Assembly (NCBI GenBank): GCA_049614485.1
Contig: JBMZDR010000008.1
Span: 1 to 64,000, forward strand
Length of the DNA: 64,000 nt
Direction of reading: 5' to 3'
DNA from: GCA-2733415 sp049614485
GTDB lineage: Bacteria > Bacteroidota > Bacteroidia > Flavobacteriales > Flavobacteriaceae
Below, in pieces: positions 17,980 through 26,462 of this stretch (position 1 is its first letter; the number at the start of each line of letters is the position of its first letter). A program made the translations under genes and the position numbers. Under the pieces are notes generated by a model. The model did not search any database, was not told the origin of the DNA, and saw only the letters and a list, made by a program, of their open reading frames with translations.

Positions 17980-20649
17980 TTATTCTGCTAAATTTGGATG
18001 TAGCCATTTTCTGGCTTTTTCTTTAGTAATCCCTTTTCTGTTTGCATAATCTTCTACTTGATCATCTGTTATTTTACCTAAGCCAAAATATTTAGCTTCT
18101 GGGTTTCCAAAGTAATACCCAGATACAGCAGCTGCTGGCCACATTGCTAAACTTTCTGTAAGTGTCACTCCTATATTTTGTTCAACATTGAGTAACTCCC
18201 ATATTGTTTCTTTTTCTAAATGATCAGGACATGCTGGGTAACCTGGTGCTGGACGAATACCTTTGTAGGTTTCTCTGATTAAGTCTTCATTAGTAAGTTC
18301 TTCGTTTTCTGCATAACCCCAATGTTTGGTACGTACTTGTTTATGTAAGTATTCTGCAAAGGCTTCAGCAAAACGATCAGCGATTGCTTGTGTCATGATG
18401 GCATTGTAGTCATCCTCTTTATTTTTATAAGAACTAGCTAATTTATCTGCGCCAAAAATAGCAACACAAAAAGCACCCATATAATCATTAATATTAGATT
18501 CTTTTGGAGCAACAAAATCTGCCAGTGCTATATTTGAAATGCCTTCTCTCTTTTTTAATTGCTGACGTAAGGTTCTGAAAACTGCAATTTCTTTCCCTTT
18601 TTTCTGAATAGAAATATCATCGTCATTTATTGAGTTAGCTTCAAATAAACCGAAAATTGCTTTTGCTTTTAGTAATTGTTTTGCGACTATTTCTTGAATC
18701 ATTACTTGTGCATCTTCATACAATTGAGAGGCTTGTTCTCCAACAACGTCATCAGTTAATATTTCAGGAAATTTCCCATGTAAATCCCAAGAGATAAAAA
18801 ATGGACGCCAATCTATAAACGGTAACAACTCCTTTAAACTTAATTGTTCAAGTGTTTGAACTCCGAGTTCATTAGGCTTACTTATTTCTGTTGTATTCCA
18901 ATCGATTGTATATTTTCGCTCTCTTGCTTCATTTATAGTGATATATGATTTAGTTTTCCCTCTTTTTAAAAACTTCTCTCTAAATTCATCATAATCCTTT
19001 TTCAATTTAGTGGTGTATGCATGTGCAGTTTTTTTATTTAATAAATCACCAACCACTGTTACGGCTCTAGATGCATCATTGACGTGTACAACAGCGTTTT
19101 TATAGATAGGATCAATTTTAACTGCTGTATGTGCTTTAGATGTTGTTGCGCCTCCAATTAATAATGGTACAGAAAAATCTTGACGTTCCATTTCTTTGGC
19201 TAAATAGACCATTTCATCTAAAGAAGGTGTTATTAAACCTGATAAACCAATAATATCTACATTTTCCCTTTTGGCAGTTTCTATTATCTTTTCAGGGGGC
19301 ACCATTACTCCTAAATCAACTATTTCATAGTTATTACAGCCTAAAACCACGCTCACAATATTCTTACCAATATCATGCACATCTCCTTTAACTGTAGCCA
19401 TAAGTACTTTACCTAAGGCTTGGTGTTTTTCTCCTTTTTCAGCTTCAATAAACGGATTTAAATAGGCTACCGCTTTTTTCATGACACGAGCAGATTTAAC
19501 TACTTGTGGTAAGAACATTTTTCCGGCACCGAACAAATCACCAACAACGTTCATTCCTATCATCAAATGGCCTTCAATAACCTCAATTGGTTTGTTGGCT
19601 AATTGACGTGCTTCTTCTGAATCTTCAATTATAAAAGTGTCAATCCCTTTAACTAAAGCATGAGTAATACGCTCTTGCAATGGTAAATTACGCCATTCTA
19701 ATGCCGTAGTGTCATCTTCTTTTTGCTTTCCTTTTACTGTTTCTGCAAATTCAAGCAACCGTTCTGTAGCATCAGCTCTTCTGTCTAGAATAACATCTTC
19801 AACATGTTCTAATAACTCTTTAGGAATGTCATCATAAATTTCTAACATGGCTGGGTTAACAATACCTATATTCATACCGGCTTTAATAGCGTGGTATAAG
19901 AACACAGAATGCATTGCCTCACGAACCGTATTGTTTCCTCTAAATGAAAAAGACACATTACTAACACCACCACTTACACTTGTGTTTGACAAATTTTGAC
20001 GCACCCAACGAGTGGCTTCTATAAAATCGATAGCGTTTTTACGGTGTTCATCCATACCCGTTGCCACAGGAAAAATATTTAAATCAAAGATGATGTCCTC
20101 GGATGCGAAACCTACTTTGTCTACCAAAATTCTGTAGGACCTTTCAGCTATTTCAATTCGGCGATCGTAATTATCTGCTTGCCCAATTTCATCAAAAGCC
20201 ATAACGATTACTGCAGCCCCATAGCGCTTTATTTGTGTAGCTTCCCAAATAAATTTGTCCTCACCTTCTTTTAAAGAAATAGAGTTTACTACACATTTTC
20301 CTTGTACAACTTGTAGTCCGGCCTCTAAAATTTCCCATTTAGAACTGTCAATCATAATTGGTACTCTACAGATATCAGGTTCAGCTGCAATTAAGTTTAA
20401 GAATCTAACCATTGCTTCTTTTCCATCAATTAATCCGTCGTCCATATTAATGTCAATTATTTGTGCACCACCATCTACTTGGTGTCTTGCAATAGCTAAT
20501 GCTTCATCAAAGTTTTCATCTTTTATAAGACGTAAAAACTTTCGAGATCCTGCAACATTTGTACGCTCTCCAACATTAATGAAGTTACTATGTTCATTCA
20601 AAACTAAAGGCTCTAGCCCTGAGAGCCTAAGGTATTTCTGATTTTTCAT
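17980..20649 (-). CDS. metH: Cobalamin-dependent methionine synthase, pterin/B12/activation part of a split MetH
   Basis: An 889-residue protein containing three of the four MetH modules: the methyltetrahydrofolate (pterin)-binding barrel (about 15-290), the B12 cap and binding domain (about 330-560) with DVHDIGKN at 423-430 (His425 is the cobalt ligand) plus GLSGLITPS and GGATTSKAHTA, and the SAM-binding activation domain with RPAPGYPACPDH at 799-810. The homocysteine-binding module is a separate gene 3 bases upstream. The split form is seen in other flavobacteria. The two proteins must work together to transfer methyl from methyl-THF via methylcobalamin to homocysteine. Confidence 0.96.
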   Translation of the reverse strand: MKNQKYLRLSGLEPLVLNEHSNFINVGERTNVAGSRKFLRLIKDENFDEALAIARHQVDGGAQIIDINMDDGLIDGKEAMVRFLNLIAAEPDICRVPIMIDSSKWEILEAGLQVVQGKCVVNSISLKEGEDKFIWEATQIKRYGAAVIVMAFDEIGQADNYDRRIEIAERSYRILVDKVGFASEDIIFDLNIFPVATGMDEHRKNAIDFIEATRWVRQNLSNTSVSGGVSNVSFSFRGNNTVREAMHSVFLYHAIKAGMNIGIVNPAMLEIYDDIPKELLEHVEDVILDRRADATERLLEFAETVKGKQKEDDTTALEWRNLPLQERITHALVKGIDTFIIEDSEEARQLANKPIEVIEGHLMIGMNVVGDLFGAGKMFLPQVVKSARVMKKAVAYLNPFIEAEKGEKHQALGKVLMATVKGDVHDIGKNIVSVVLGCNNYEIVDLGVMVPPEKIIETAKRENVDIIGLSGLITPSLDEMVYLAKEMERQDFSVPLLIGGATTSKAHTAVKIDPIYKNAVVHVNDASRAVTVVGDLLNKKTAHAYTTKLKKDYDEFREKFLKRGKTKSYITINEARERKYTIDWNTTEISKPNELGVQTLEQLSLKELLPFIDWRPFFISWDLHGKFPEILTDDVVGEQASQLYEDAQVMIQEIVAKQLLKAKAIFGLFEANSINDDDISIQKKGKEIAVFRTLRQQLKKREGISNIALADFVAPKESNINDYMGAFCVAIFGADKLASSYKNKEDDYNAIMTQAIADRFAEAFAEYLHKQVRTKHWGYAENEELTNEDLIRETYKGIRPAPGYPACPDHLEKETIWELLNVEQNIGVTLTESLAMWPAAAVSGYYFGNPEAKYFGLGKITDDQVEDYANRKGITKEKARKWLHPNLAE

Positions 20650-20652
20650 ATT

Positions 20653-21672
20653 CTAATACGTTGAGTTCTCGATAGCGTTGGAACTGATTGCACGTGGTTT
20701 ATATTTGGCAGCCAAATCAACTATTGCACTAATGTGTTTTGGTGTAGTACCACAACAACCACCAATAATATTGATTAGGTCCTTTTTTAAATAGTCTTCA
20801 ATTTGTTCAGCCATTTCTACAGGAGTTTCATCATATTCTCCAAAGGCATTTGGTAAGCCGGCATTAGGATGTGCAGAAATGGCAAAATTTGTTTTTGCAG
20901 CAATTGCTTCTAAATGTGGTTGTAGTAAATTGGCTCCTAAAGCACAATTAAAACCAATAGAAAGTAACGGTATGTGTGATACAGAAATTAGAAATGCTTC
21001 AGCAGTTTGACCAGATAACGTTCGGCCACTAGCATCAGTAATTGTGCCGCTTAACATAATTGGAATATCGATTTGACGTTCTTCTTTTACCTCTTCAATA
21101 GCAAATAATGCTGCTTTGGCATTTAGGGTATCAAATACTGTTTCAACTAATAACAAATCTACACCGCCATCTATTAAAGCTTCCGTTTGTTGTTTGTAAG
21201 CAATGCGTAACTCATTAAAAGTTACAGCTCTGTATCCAGGATCATTAACATCTGGAGACATGCTTGCTGTACGGTTTGTTGGACCAATAGATCCAGCAAC
21301 AAACCTGGGTTTTTCTGGAGTTAATTGTGTAAAATTGTTTGCTACTTCTTTAGCTATTTTCGCAGATTGAAAGTTTAGTTCATACACATACTCTTCCATC
21401 TGGTAATCTGCCATTGCTATAGTTGTTCCAGAAAATGTATTTGTTTCAATTATATCTGCCCCAGCTTCAAAATATTTTGCGTGTACTTCTTTTATTGCTT
21501 TAGGTTGGGTAATTGATAGTAAATCGTTATTCCCTTGTAGAGGAATAGGATAGTCTTTAAAACGTTCCCCTCTAAAATCATTTTCGGAAAATTTATAAGC
21601 CTGTAACATAGTACCCATGGCACCATCTAAGACTAATATTCTTTTTTCTAACTCTTTGTAAATTGTACTCAT
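20653..21672 (-). CDS. metH: Homocysteine S-methyltransferase module of split MetH
   Basis: A 339-residue Hcy-binding TIM barrel, equivalent to the first module of E. coli MetH. It begins MSTIYKELEKRILVLDGAMG; the ATG at 21672 fits the family N-terminus better than the upstream TTG at 21714. Zinc ligands are Cys243 (GFNCALG) and the Cys306-Cys307 pair (GGCCGTTP). It is the first gene after the SAM-I riboswitch and is followed 3 bases later by the rest of MetH, so the two are surely co-translated. Confidence 0.95.
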   Translation of the reverse strand: MSTIYKELEKRILVLDGAMGTMLQAYKFSENDFRGERFKDYPIPLQGNNDLLSITQPKAIKEVHAKYFEAGADIIETNTFSGTTIAMADYQMEEYVYELNFQSAKIAKEVANNFTQLTPEKPRFVAGSIGPTNRTASMSPDVNDPGYRAVTFNELRIAYKQQTEALIDGGVDLLLVETVFDTLNAKAALFAIEEVKEERQIDIPIMLSGTITDASGRTLSGQTAEAFLISVSHIPLLSIGFNCALGANLLQPHLEAIAAKTNFAISAHPNAGLPNAFGEYDETPVEMAEQIEDYLKKDLINIIGGCCGTTPKHISAIVDLAAKYKPRAISSNAIENSTY

Positions 21673-21826
21673 AGTTTTATAGTTAATTATAAAAATGAGT
21701 TCATTTTTTTGCAAAAGTTTTTCTGTTGTTAGTTTAAAAATTAAAACAACAAAAAGACTAACCCATTGGGTTTGCTAAATAAAAGTTATCGAAAAAGTGA
21801 GTGGGAGTTAAATAAAAAAAACTCTG

Positions 21827-21936
21827 TGTTATCTATCCCATGAAAAAACATGTGGTAGAATGTAGCACCTTCTTTATAAAAATAAAGGGTTGCCAAGGCT
21901 TCATTGGGTCTAATCCCTCCGCCTTTCTTGATAACA
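21827..21936 (-). ncRNA. SAM-I riboswitch upstream of split metH-metF
   Basis: On the minus strand the P1 stem GATAACA/TGTTATC closes a four-way junction with S-box consensus segments AAGAAAGGCGGAGGGATTAG, GACCCAATGAAGCC, TTGGCAACCC and GAAGGTGCTACATTCTACC. It sits about 155 bases before the metH homocysteine-module ATG. Downstream there is a weak AACCC/GGGTT hairpin followed by a U-rich stretch (21745-21775) that could serve as terminator. Confidence 0.94.
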
Positions 21937-22023
21937 ATTAAATATGGTAATGAACTTATATGGTGCAAAGTAACAGTTTATTTTGTTACTAATTGCAACT
22001 TTTTTTTAAAAATAAATTTTTGT
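21937..22023 (-). promoter_or_regulatory. Probable promoter region of the metH-metF operon
   Basis: On the minus strand TTACTTTGC, one base away from TAnnTTTGC, lies about 30 bases before the riboswitch. A TTG is 22 bases further upstream, slightly longer than the usual spacer. The rest of the stretch is AT-rich and holds nothing else that I see. Confidence 0.5.
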
Positions 22024-22914
22024 TTATTGAAAAAGGGGAGAAGACAGGTATCTGTCTCCTCGGTCGCAAATTACAGTTACAATTATTCCACTATCTAATG
22101 TGTTAGCTAGTTTTATAGCACTTGCAACTGCACCACCGCTGCTCATGCCAGCGAATATGCCTTCTGTTTTTGCTAACTTTTGTGTCATGATTTTTGCTTC
22201 GTTTTCACTAACTTCAATTACTTGATCTACTTTTGTTTTATCAAAAATCTGTGGTAAATATTCTAACGGCCATTTTCTGATACCTGGAATTTTAGATCCT
22301 TCTTCTGGTTGTACACCAACAATCATTATGTTTTTATTTTGTTCTTTTAAGTATGTTGATACCCCCATAATTGTTCCTGTTGTTCCCATTGCAGAAACGA
22401 AATGCGTGATTTTATGATTTGTATCGTTCCATATTTCAGGACCAGTTGTTTTATAATGCGCTTTCCAATTGTCGTTGTTTGCAAATTGATTAAGCATCAC
22501 ATAGTCTTTTTCTTTTTGCTGCGCTATTGCATAATCTCTGGCACCTTCAATTCCTACATCTGAAGGTGTTAAAATTACTTTGGCACCATATGCACGCATG
22601 GTTTTAACACGTTCTTCAGTTGAATTCTCAGGCATTACTAAAATCATTTTTAACCCCAGTATTTGAGCAATAAATGCTAATGCTATTCCGGTATTTCCGC
22701 TTGTAGCTTCAATTAAAGTATCTCCTTTTTTGATGTCGCCTCTAAGTAAAGCTTCATTAATCATGTTAAAAGCAGCACGATCTTTTACACTACCTCCAGG
22801 GTTGTTTCCTTCCAATTTTAAAAATAAACGCGCGCCTTTTTTAGTTAGAATGTTAGAAACTTCTACTAAGGGAGTGTTTCCTATTTGATCAGTTATTTTT
22901 TTAGAATGTATCAT
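22024..22914 (-). CDS. cysM: Cysteine synthase (O-acetylserine sulfhydrylase, CysM type)
   Basis: PLP enzyme making cysteine from O-acetylserine and sulfide; 296 residues. Visible are the QIGNTPLVE start, the PLP lysine in GGSVKDRAA, the substrate loop EATSGNTGIALA, and the phosphate-binding GTTGTIMG. The short C-terminus lacks a CBS pair, as in bacterial CysM. It is the last gene of the sulfite reductase operon and overlaps cysE by 14 bases, so acceptor synthesis and sulfide use are translated together. Confidence 0.94.
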   Translation of the reverse strand: MIHSKKITDQIGNTPLVEVSNILTKKGARLFLKLEGNNPGGSVKDRAAFNMINEALLRGDIKKGDTLIEATSGNTGIALAFIAQILGLKMILVMPENSTEERVKTMRAYGAKVILTPSDVGIEGARDYAIAQQKEKDYVMLNQFANNDNWKAHYKTTGPEIWNDTNHKITHFVSAMGTTGTIMGVSTYLKEQNKNIMIVGVQPEEGSKIPGIRKWPLEYLPQIFDKTKVDQVIEVSENEAKIMTQKLAKTEGIFAGMSSGGAVASAIKLANTLDSGIIVTVICDRGDRYLSSPLFQ

Positions 22915-23671
22915 TTTTAGATTTTATTTTTATTTCGGATTGGTAGGTTACGATTGAATTTTTTTTGATTGATTTTGTAATCCAAACATTGGCGCCAATG
23001 GTGCTATTTGCACCAATAGTAATATCTCCACCTAATATTGTAGCATTAGCATAAATAGTTACATGGTCTTCAATAGTTGGATGTCGTTTAGTGTTACATA
23101 AATTTTTATTTACTTGAATTCCACCTAATGTGACTCCTTGAAAAATGGTTACATTATTTCCGATAATTGTTGTTTCACCAATAACAATACCAGTTGCATG
23201 ATCTATAAAAAATGAATCACCAATATCTGCACCAGGATGTATATCCGTGCCTGTAATTCCGTGAGCATATTCGCTCATCATTCGAGGTATAATGGGTACA
23301 TTTAATAGGTGTAATTCTCTACTTAACCTATAAACCCCAATGGCATGAAACCCTGGGTATGCCAAATAAATTTCATTTAAACTTTTTGCTGCGGGGTCTT
23401 TTTTATAGGCCGCTAATGCATCTAAATCTAACCGAATACGAGTAATTGCCAATTGAGCAACATATTTTAACCAAATACATTCTCCATATTCAATTGAAAG
23501 TAGAGCAGTGAGTTCTAAAAATTGTTCTTTTAGTTTTATTAACTCTGCTTCTCGTACATGTTGTTCATCAAATAGTGTATAGAATAAGTCTTTGGTAAAT
23601 AACGCTACACGATCCTTTAAACGAATATTATAAGTACTTTTCTGAGTTTCGTTATTAAACTGTACATCCAT
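22901..23671 (-). CDS. cysE: Serine O-acetyltransferase
   Basis: A 256-residue acetyltransferase with an N-terminal helical domain and a left-handed beta-helix of hexapeptide repeats (GADIGDSFFIDHATGIVIGETTIIGNNVTIFQGVTLGG). It makes O-acetylserine from serine and acetyl-CoA. The catalytic His/Asp region HPGADIGDSFFIDH is present. It sits between the ferredoxin and cysM genes in one operon. The long N-terminal part resembles the EpsC-type bacterial form. Confidence 0.94.
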   Translation of the reverse strand: MDVQFNNETQKSTYNIRLKDRVALFTKDLFYTLFDEQHVREAELIKLKEQFLELTALLSIEYGECIWLKYVAQLAITRIRLDLDALAAYKKDPAAKSLNEIYLAYPGFHAIGVYRLSRELHLLNVPIIPRMMSEYAHGITGTDIHPGADIGDSFFIDHATGIVIGETTIIGNNVTIFQGVTLGGIQVNKNLCNTKRHPTIEDHVTIYANATILGGDITIGANSTIGANVWITKSIKKNSIVTYQSEIKIKSKNDTF

Positions 23672-23675
23672 AATG

Positions 23676-24008
23676 TTACATGCCTTCAGGCGCTAGAGTT
23701 ACCTCTAAGCCATTTAGCTCTTGAGTTATATTTAATTGGCATCCTAGGCGAGAATTATCCTCTACATGAAAGGCTTCGGAAAGCATTGCTTCTTCATCGT
23801 ACTCCATCTCCGGTAAGTCATGTTCAGAAGTTACATAACATTGGCATGAGGCACACATAGCCATGCCACCACAAGTTCCGATTGTGCCTTCCGGTACAAG
23901 TTCAAATCCTTTAATAACTTCCATTAGATTCATGGCCATATCTGTGGGTGCATCTACTTGATGTGTTTCTCCGTTACGGTCTGTGATGTGTATGGTTATG
24001 TCTGACAT
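23676..24008 (-). CDS. [2Fe-2S] ferredoxin, adrenodoxin type
   Basis: A 110-residue ferredoxin. Cluster ligands are Cys46, Cys52, Cys55 and Cys90 (C-x5-C-x2-C-x34-C); a fifth cysteine at 57 is extra. The N-terminal beta-grasp strands are normal. It lies between the FNR and cysE genes, so the simplest reading is an electron carrier from FNR to the siroheme sulfite reductase in the same operon. An Isc-type role is possible by sequence class, but no isc genes are near. Confidence 0.92.
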   Translation of the reverse strand: MSDITIHITDRNGETHQVDAPTDMAMNLMEVIKGFELVPEGTIGTCGGMAMCASCQCYVTSEHDLPEMEYDEEAMLSEAFHVEDNSRLGCQLNITQELNGLEVTLAPEGM

Positions 24009-24017
24009 TTTTTCGAA

Positions 24018-25103
24018 TCAATTTTCTAAAACTGGAATATTAAGCTCTTGATTGATTTTTATGACTTCAGATTTTTTCGCAACTTTTTTAGAGCCATCAA
24101 AACCTTCAACACCTCCAACCGTTGTATATTTCATAACATATTTTTTGTCAGGATTAATCAGTTTATAGGCATACTGTACGGCTATTGTAGCTTCATGAAA
24201 CCCACATAAAATCAATTTTAATTTCCCAGGATAGGTGTTCACATCTCCAATAGCGTAAATACCAGGAATATTTGTGCTATAATCTAAACTATTATTAACT
24301 TTTATGGCATTTTTTTCTATTTCTAAGCCCCAATCGCCAATTGGGCCTAATTTTGGTGATAAACCAAATAAGGGAATAAAATGATCAGTTTCTTTGATGA
24401 ATTCACCTTCAGTTTTATGTTTTATGGTGACACTTTTTAAGCTGTCGTCACCATGTATTTCTTTAACTTCAGCTTCTGTGATTAGGTTTATTTTACCAAT
24501 TTTAGCCAGTTCAGCTACTTTTTCAACAGAATCTAGAGCGCCTCTAAAATCATTTCGCCTGTGTACTAAAGTGACTTCTGATGCTACATCTGCTAAAAAT
24601 ATTGACCAATCTAAGGCAGAATCACCACCACCAGAAATCACAACTTTTTTATTACGATAAAGTTCTGGGTCTCTAATGATATATTCAACACCATTGTCTT
24701 CAAAACTAGAAATATTATCTATAGGTGGTTTCCTTGGTTCAAATGAACCGAGCCCCCCAGCAATAAATACGACTGGAGCATTGTGTTTTGTGCCTTTACT
24801 AGTTGTAACAATAAATGACCCATCGTCTTGTTTTTCTATAGTTTCTGCACGTTCACCAAGAGTGTATCCTGGTTCAAAAGGTTTTATTTGTGCTGCTAAA
24901 TTATCTATCAAATCACCGGCTAAAACTTCTGGATACGCCGGTATATCATAAATGGGTTTTTTGGGGTAAATCTCTGAACATTGACCTCCTGGTTGAGGTA
25001 ATGCATCAATAAGATGACAACGTAATTTTAATAAGCCTGCTTCAAATACGGTGAACATTCCTACTGGTCCTGCACCAATTATTAGTATATCTGTTTTAAT
25101 CAT
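24018..25103 (-). CDS. Ferredoxin--NADP reductase, thioredoxin-reductase-like type
   Basis: A 361-residue flavoprotein with an FAD-binding GAGPVGMF motif near the N-terminus, PGGQCSEIYP, an NADPH-binding GGGDSALDW motif in the middle, and the C-terminal YAIGDVNTYPGK. It lacks the redox-active CxxC of thioredoxin reductase, which marks the YumC/Chlorobium-type FNR. It sits 9 bases upstream of a ferredoxin gene, giving a complete NADPH-FNR-ferredoxin chain for sulfite reductase. Confidence 0.93.
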   Translation of the reverse strand: MIKTDILIIGAGPVGMFTVFEAGLLKLRCHLIDALPQPGGQCSEIYPKKPIYDIPAYPEVLAGDLIDNLAAQIKPFEPGYTLGERAETIEKQDDGSFIVTTSKGTKHNAPVVFIAGGLGSFEPRKPPIDNISSFEDNGVEYIIRDPELYRNKKVVISGGGDSALDWSIFLADVASEVTLVHRRNDFRGALDSVEKVAELAKIGKINLITEAEVKEIHGDDSLKSVTIKHKTEGEFIKETDHFIPLFGLSPKLGPIGDWGLEIEKNAIKVNNSLDYSTNIPGIYAIGDVNTYPGKLKLILCGFHEATIAVQYAYKLINPDKKYVMKYTTVGGVEGFDGSKKVAKKSEVIKINQELNIPVLEN

Positions 25104-25104
25104 T

Positions 25105-25689
25105 TTAGTTTGTTATTAAGCTTTTTGTTAATTGATTTAAATGGGTAACTTTTTCTTTAAAATTTAGTTTGAGAGTTTGTCTATAGCTATTCAAATTTTC
25201 TGCTAATAAATTAATGTCCTCAGGAATAACCTCTTCAAACAGTTGTCGTAATCGTTTTGCCATTGTTGGTGATTTTCCGTTTGTTGAGATGGCTATTTTT
25301 ACATGTCCTTTAGTAACAATACCACCCAAATAGAAATCACACAACTCAGGTGTGTCTGCAATATTTACCAAGATGTTTCTTGCCTTAGCTTCCCGTTGAA
25401 TGGTTCTATTAACAACGGAATTATTTGTAGCTCCAATAACCAAGTGTTTGTTTTGTAAGAAGAAACAATCATAAGCTCCATATTGAATATTAACATGATA
25501 TTCTTTTGCCAATGCTAATAGCTCATCATGATATTCTTTTGCCAAGATTGTAACCTTTGCATTAGGGCTAGATTTTAATAAAAAGCTTAATTTTTCTAAG
25601 GCAACATTACCACCTCCAATAATCAATACCTGTAACTGATGAACTTTTAAGAAGATAGGATACAACTCGTTTTGTGATGTTATTATCAT
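25105..25689 (-). CDS. Precorrin-2 dehydrogenase / siroheme synthase N-terminal type (SirC/Met8)
   Basis: A 194-residue NAD-binding protein (VLIIGGGNVALEKLSFLL) of the CysG N-terminal family. It oxidises precorrin-2 to sirohydrochlorin and may also be the iron chelatase, as in Met8. The conserved ISTNGKSPTMAKRLR segment is present. Its start overlaps the cobA stop by 4 bases. With CobA it makes siroheme, the cofactor of the sulfite reductase encoded upstream. No separate sirB-type chelatase gene is seen nearby. Confidence 0.92.
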   Translation of the reverse strand: MIITSQNELYPIFLKVHQLQVLIIGGGNVALEKLSFLLKSSPNAKVTILAKEYHDELLALAKEYHVNIQYGAYDCFFLQNKHLVIGATNNSVVNRTIQREAKARNILVNIADTPELCDFYLGGIVTKGHVKIAISTNGKSPTMAKRLRQLFEEVIPEDINLLAENLNSYRQTLKLNFKEKVTHLNQLTKSLITN

Positions 25690-26462
25690 GACGCAAGTAC
25701 TGTTTTGTGCAGTTCATTCTGTAAAGACGTAATTTGTTCTCTGTGCGAAACAACTTCACCTAAAACAATTATTGCAGGGTTAGAGAGTTGGTTTTTAGAT
25801 ACAATCCCTTCTATTGTATCAACAGAACCAATTCCTATTTTTTCTTTTTTAGTTGTACCATCTTGAATAATTGCTACTGGTAATTTGTTTTTTCCTTGTG
25901 CCTTAAACAGATTTACTATTTCAGGTAATTTAGCCATCCCCATTAAAATTACTACAGTTGCATTTGACTTCGCAGCTAAAGCGACATCTTCAGAAAGTTT
26001 ATGCTGTTTTGTTGTTCCTGTAATGACCCAAAAACTTTCTGAACTTCCACGTTTGGTTAAAGGAATATTCTGGTAAGCTGGTACTGCTAATGACGATGAT
26101 ATTCCCGGTACTACTACAGTTTCCAAACCAAAACTAGCTGCATATTCCATTTCTTCTGCACCGCGCCCGAAAATAAACGGGTCACCACCTTTTAAGCGTA
26201 CAACATGTCCATTAGATTTTGCTCTACTTACAATCAATTCGTTTATTTGATCTTGATGATATTTGTAACAGCCTCTACGTTTACCAACAAAAATATGCTC
26301 AGTATTAGCTTTTGTATAATCCAGCAAATCAATATTTACTAAAGCGTCATATAAAACTACATCTGCGTTTTTTAATGCCTTTATAGCTTTTAAAGTGATT
26401 AAATCTGAATCACCAGGTCCTGCACCAACTACGGTTAATTTTGGATGTATATTAGTTTTCAT
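25686..26462 (-). CDS. cobA: Uroporphyrinogen-III C-methyltransferase
   Basis: SAM-dependent SUMT of 258 residues that makes precorrin-2. Signature blocks are VGAGPGDSDLITLKAIKAL at the N-terminus, YDALVN, and RLKGGDPFIFGRGAEE. It overlaps the sulfite reductase stop by 11 bases and the SirC-type gene by 4. In this operon the product is siroheme; no B12 biosynthesis genes are seen, consistent with B12 being imported. Confidence 0.95.
   Translation of the reverse strand: MKTNIHPKLTVVGAGPGDSDLITLKAIKALKNADVVLYDALVNIDLLDYTKANTEHIFVGKRRGCYKYHQDQINELIVSRAKSNGHVVRLKGGDPFIFGRGAEEMEYAASFGLETVVVPGISSSLAVPAYQNIPLTKRGSSESFWVITGTTKQHKLSEDVALAAKSNATVVILMGMAKLPEIVNLFKAQGKNKLPVAIIQDGTTKKEKIGIGSVDTIEGIVSKNQLSNPAIIVLGEVVSHREQITSLQNELHKTVLAS

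Noticed and set aside
21786..21968. A 60-residue ORF on the minus strand ahead of metH
   Set aside because: It lies across the SAM-I riboswitch and its composition is explained by the conserved RNA sequence.
24394..24951. Plus-strand ORFs opposite the FNR gene
   Set aside because: Shadow frames of a well-conserved minus-strand gene; no recognisable protein features.
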